Below, piece after piece: positions 62,223-64,000 of a stretch of DNA of 64,000 nucleotides. A program made the position numbers and the translations under genes. Origin of the DNA: Azadirachta indica (Eukaryota > Streptophyta > Magnoliopsida > Sapindales > Meliaceae); the NCBI GenBank assembly GCA_022749755.1, contig CM040448.1, positions 2,042,481 to 2,106,480 of the forward strand. Reading direction: 5' to 3'. The notes beneath the pieces were generated by a model. It made no database searches and had not been told where the DNA came from. It saw only the letters and a list, made by a program, of their open reading frames with translations. Position 1 is the stretch's first letter. Each line of letters starts with the position of its first letter.

Positions 62223-62252
<30 letters not shown>
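61723..62252 (+). mobile_element. 5'-truncated LINE with RNase H-like 3' end, poly-A tail and 16-bp TSD
   Basis: The plus strand encodes, with a frameshift near 61890, an RNase H-like tail typical of plant non-LTR elements: VVLAIEFAFDNGWVNLLLES, then WINCHFLISKINFWCSHSFR and ETNSMADALLNLG. It ends in a run of about 28 A at 62227-62254. AACTCTTTACTGCAAT flanks it on both sides (61707-61722 and 62253-62268), the mark of target-primed insertion. The element is too short and too damaged to move by itself. Confidence 0.88.
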
Positions 62253-62258
<6 letters not shown>

Positions 62259-62789
62259 TTACTGCAATCTTGCAAATTTTTTAGTCCTATCTCCTGCTGC
62301 GTCCAACATCATACCTTTCAAATTTTTTGACAGTACATTTGAAAGTTAAAAGTAAAAGAAACGACAAATATCCTTGTTGGTTTTTAAAAAAAAAAATCAA
62401 CTTTTGTATCTAAACGATTATATGTTTAGTCCAATAAACTATGATTTTCTAAGACATTTTTACACACTTTATTTGCATCACTAACGCATTCATACTACAA
62501 CACCTTATCTCAACAATTGGTTTCGTTCAAAACAAAACCATAATCTTTCTTTAATCTTTTAATAAACATTTTGTAGAACGTCTTGCGTAGCCCAGCATTG
62601 CAAACTGAATGAAGTCATATAATCAGAAAGCAAAATAAAACAATTTACAGGAATTGCCCGATAATCACCCTAAATGGCGTTTCTAATCATCACTCTCTTT
62701 CCCTGTAACAAATTCTTAAAAATTGGAGGAGAGCATACCTGCTCTATGTACGTTGTATGTCTTAGAATTTGAAAGAAAACCAGAAAAAT

Positions 62790-63115
62790 TAACAAAATCA
62801 TTACAGGATCAGACCGTTCTTACACTTTTGTGATTGAAGATGTAGTAGGCATTTGAGTTTGTTTCAGTGAGGTACTCAAATACTTTTGTGAGAAGTGTTC
62901 TTCTTTGTACTTGAGAGAAAGAGTGTATTAAAATATTTGAAAGTGAGGTTGAAGTATTTGTATTCCACATTTGTAATGTTAATAGAAATTTGAAATCTTT
63001 CTCCCGTAAACGTAGGCAAAAGAGCCGAACTACGTAAATTTCTTGTATTGTTCTCTTTTCCTCTTGTACTTGTTATTCTATTTTGTATTAATTATAACAT
63101 TGTTTTGACCGTTTC
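62790..63115 (+). mobile_element. Probable Ty1/copia LTR remnant
   Basis: The stretch ATAGAAATTTGAAATCTTT, then CCCGTAAACGTAGGCAAAAG and AGCCGAACTACGTAAATTTC matches the conserved GTAGGC and GAACCACGTAAAT core of many copia-type LTRs. No internal coding region or second LTR is present, so it would be a solo LTR or fragment. The ends are not defined. Confidence 0.5.
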
Positions 63116-63816
63116 CTTGGCACAATAGACAACTGAGGAAACATTATTGCTTGGCTTCAGAATGTGTGTTTCATGTGTAGTTTTGAACCTCAAATTGAGA
63201 AACTTAAACACGTAGTCTAGAGCTCATCCTTGAAACCTATTTTGAGAAAAATTTAATGTGGTCCCACTTGAGACTCAAACTTACTTTTTAATTTTGACCT
63301 TGTCCTAATATTAGAATAATATTTACTGCCTTTTATTATTATTAAGATAGTTATGTAAATAGATTTGAAATTTGAATATTATAATATAATTTTTAAGTTT
63401 TTTTTTAATTTCAAAATTTTTATATTCTTATAAATTTTCAAAATTCCTATATTATAATATAATTTGTGAAGTTTTCTAAGTAGAATTCAGGTGGGTTGAG
63501 GCACATTTGACTTTTTTTTTAGGAATGAAGATTTATTATTTTGTGAATGATGTTTCTCACTTCCATATGAAAACTCTTTTAAAAAAACTTGTGAAATACT
63601 TTTTTACAGAAAAATATTTTTAAAAGGAGCAATTCAATCGGAAAAAGTAATTGCTACAACCATAACATCATTACATGTAATCTTTAATGTGTGTTATCAG
63701 ATCTTCAGTCAATACAAATGACTTTGAATATGATAATAAATATGCAATAACAAAATAATAGTAGTTATAACGGCAAATATTGTCCTAAATTTTGTTTAGA
63801 AGCTATACATTTCAAA

Positions 63817-64000
63817 TTAATGGCCGATTACATGGTTATCTAGTTCCATTTTCTTTTCCTTGATCCATTCAACAAAATTCTGCAAGAGGAACGACTTTCT
63901 CTAACACAGCTCAAGGATTTTTCCTTAGCTTCAAAGCTCTTGCTTTAAAATTTTCATCACCAAGCACTTGGTCCACCTTGTGCTTGATTTCTTCTCTTGT
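63817..64000 (-). pseudogene. UGT83A1-like copy M, 3' end only, cut by the window edge
   Basis: The minus strand holds the last part of exon 2 from about TREEIKHKVDQVLGDENFKA to a stop at 63819-63817, with the same C-terminal extension as J and K (WIKEKKMELDNHVIGH). A deletion of about 11 bp near 63884 and a 1-bp deletion near 63926 break the frame. The 5' part lies outside the window. Confidence 0.8.

Larger units (their letters stand above)
61559..63816. other. Upstream spacer of UGT L, with mobile DNA
   Basis: After the leader of L come a LINE insertion, a module shared with copies E and I (TCTAAGACATTTTTACACAC at 62449-62468) and a probable copia LTR remnant. From about 63600 on it matches the 3' flanks of J and K. 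No functional gene. Confidence 0.5.

Noticed and set aside
1..64000. tRNA, rRNA or CRISPR features
   Set aside because: No cloverleaf, rRNA motif or regularly spaced short repeat with unique spacers was found; the short repeats are microsatellites or tandem duplications.

Overview
The window is nuclear plant DNA, most likely from a dicot: AT-rich spacers, GT-AG introns, plant-only families (alpha-expansins, PSPG-box glycosyltransferases, an atypical plant bHLH) and plant-type transposon remnants. The species cannot be read from the sequence; a woody rosid would fit. All gene models below were built by hand from splice signals and reading-frame continuity.

Left part (790-14734, minus strand): one large 28-exon gene for the cohesin loader SCC2/NIPBL. 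Every exon junction keeps frame and the assembled protein is 1822 residues, with a plant-type PHD finger. Next comes about 3.9 kb of AT-rich spacer with a 340-bp direct repeat, then two tandem alpha-expansin genes (18658-19915 and 21004-22195, plus strand), a minus-strand F-box gene (23171-23920) with an apparent 5'-UTR intron and several upstream ORFs, about 4 kb of gene-poor spacer, and a single-exon atypical bHLH gene (29243-29695, plus strand).

Right half (31744-64000, minus strand): a tandem array of UGT83A1-like UDP-glycosyltransferases, labelled A to M here from left to right. Four copies are intact two-exon genes (B, G, H, K). Three are full length but carry a single disabling change (A: 1-bp deletion; C: nonsense codon; D: 1-bp deletion). 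Three are clearly decayed (E, J, L), two are short relics (F, I), and M runs off the right edge and is already damaged. The copies share the intron position and phase, a leader motif at nearly fixed distance from the ATG, and repeated modules in the distal upstream spacer. Copy C has His instead of Gln at the last PSPG position, the residue linked to sugar-donor preference. Copies J, K and M share a C-terminal extension. The array was also hit by mobile DNA: a TIR element of about 0.7 kb upstream of C, a 5'-truncated LINE with a 16-bp target duplication upstream of L, and a probable copia LTR remnant.

The most notable material is this array: a duplicating and decaying glycosyltransferase cluster with reused upstream modules and a possible sugar-donor switch. 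I found no tRNA, rRNA or CRISPR array and no wholly unknown multi-gene system.
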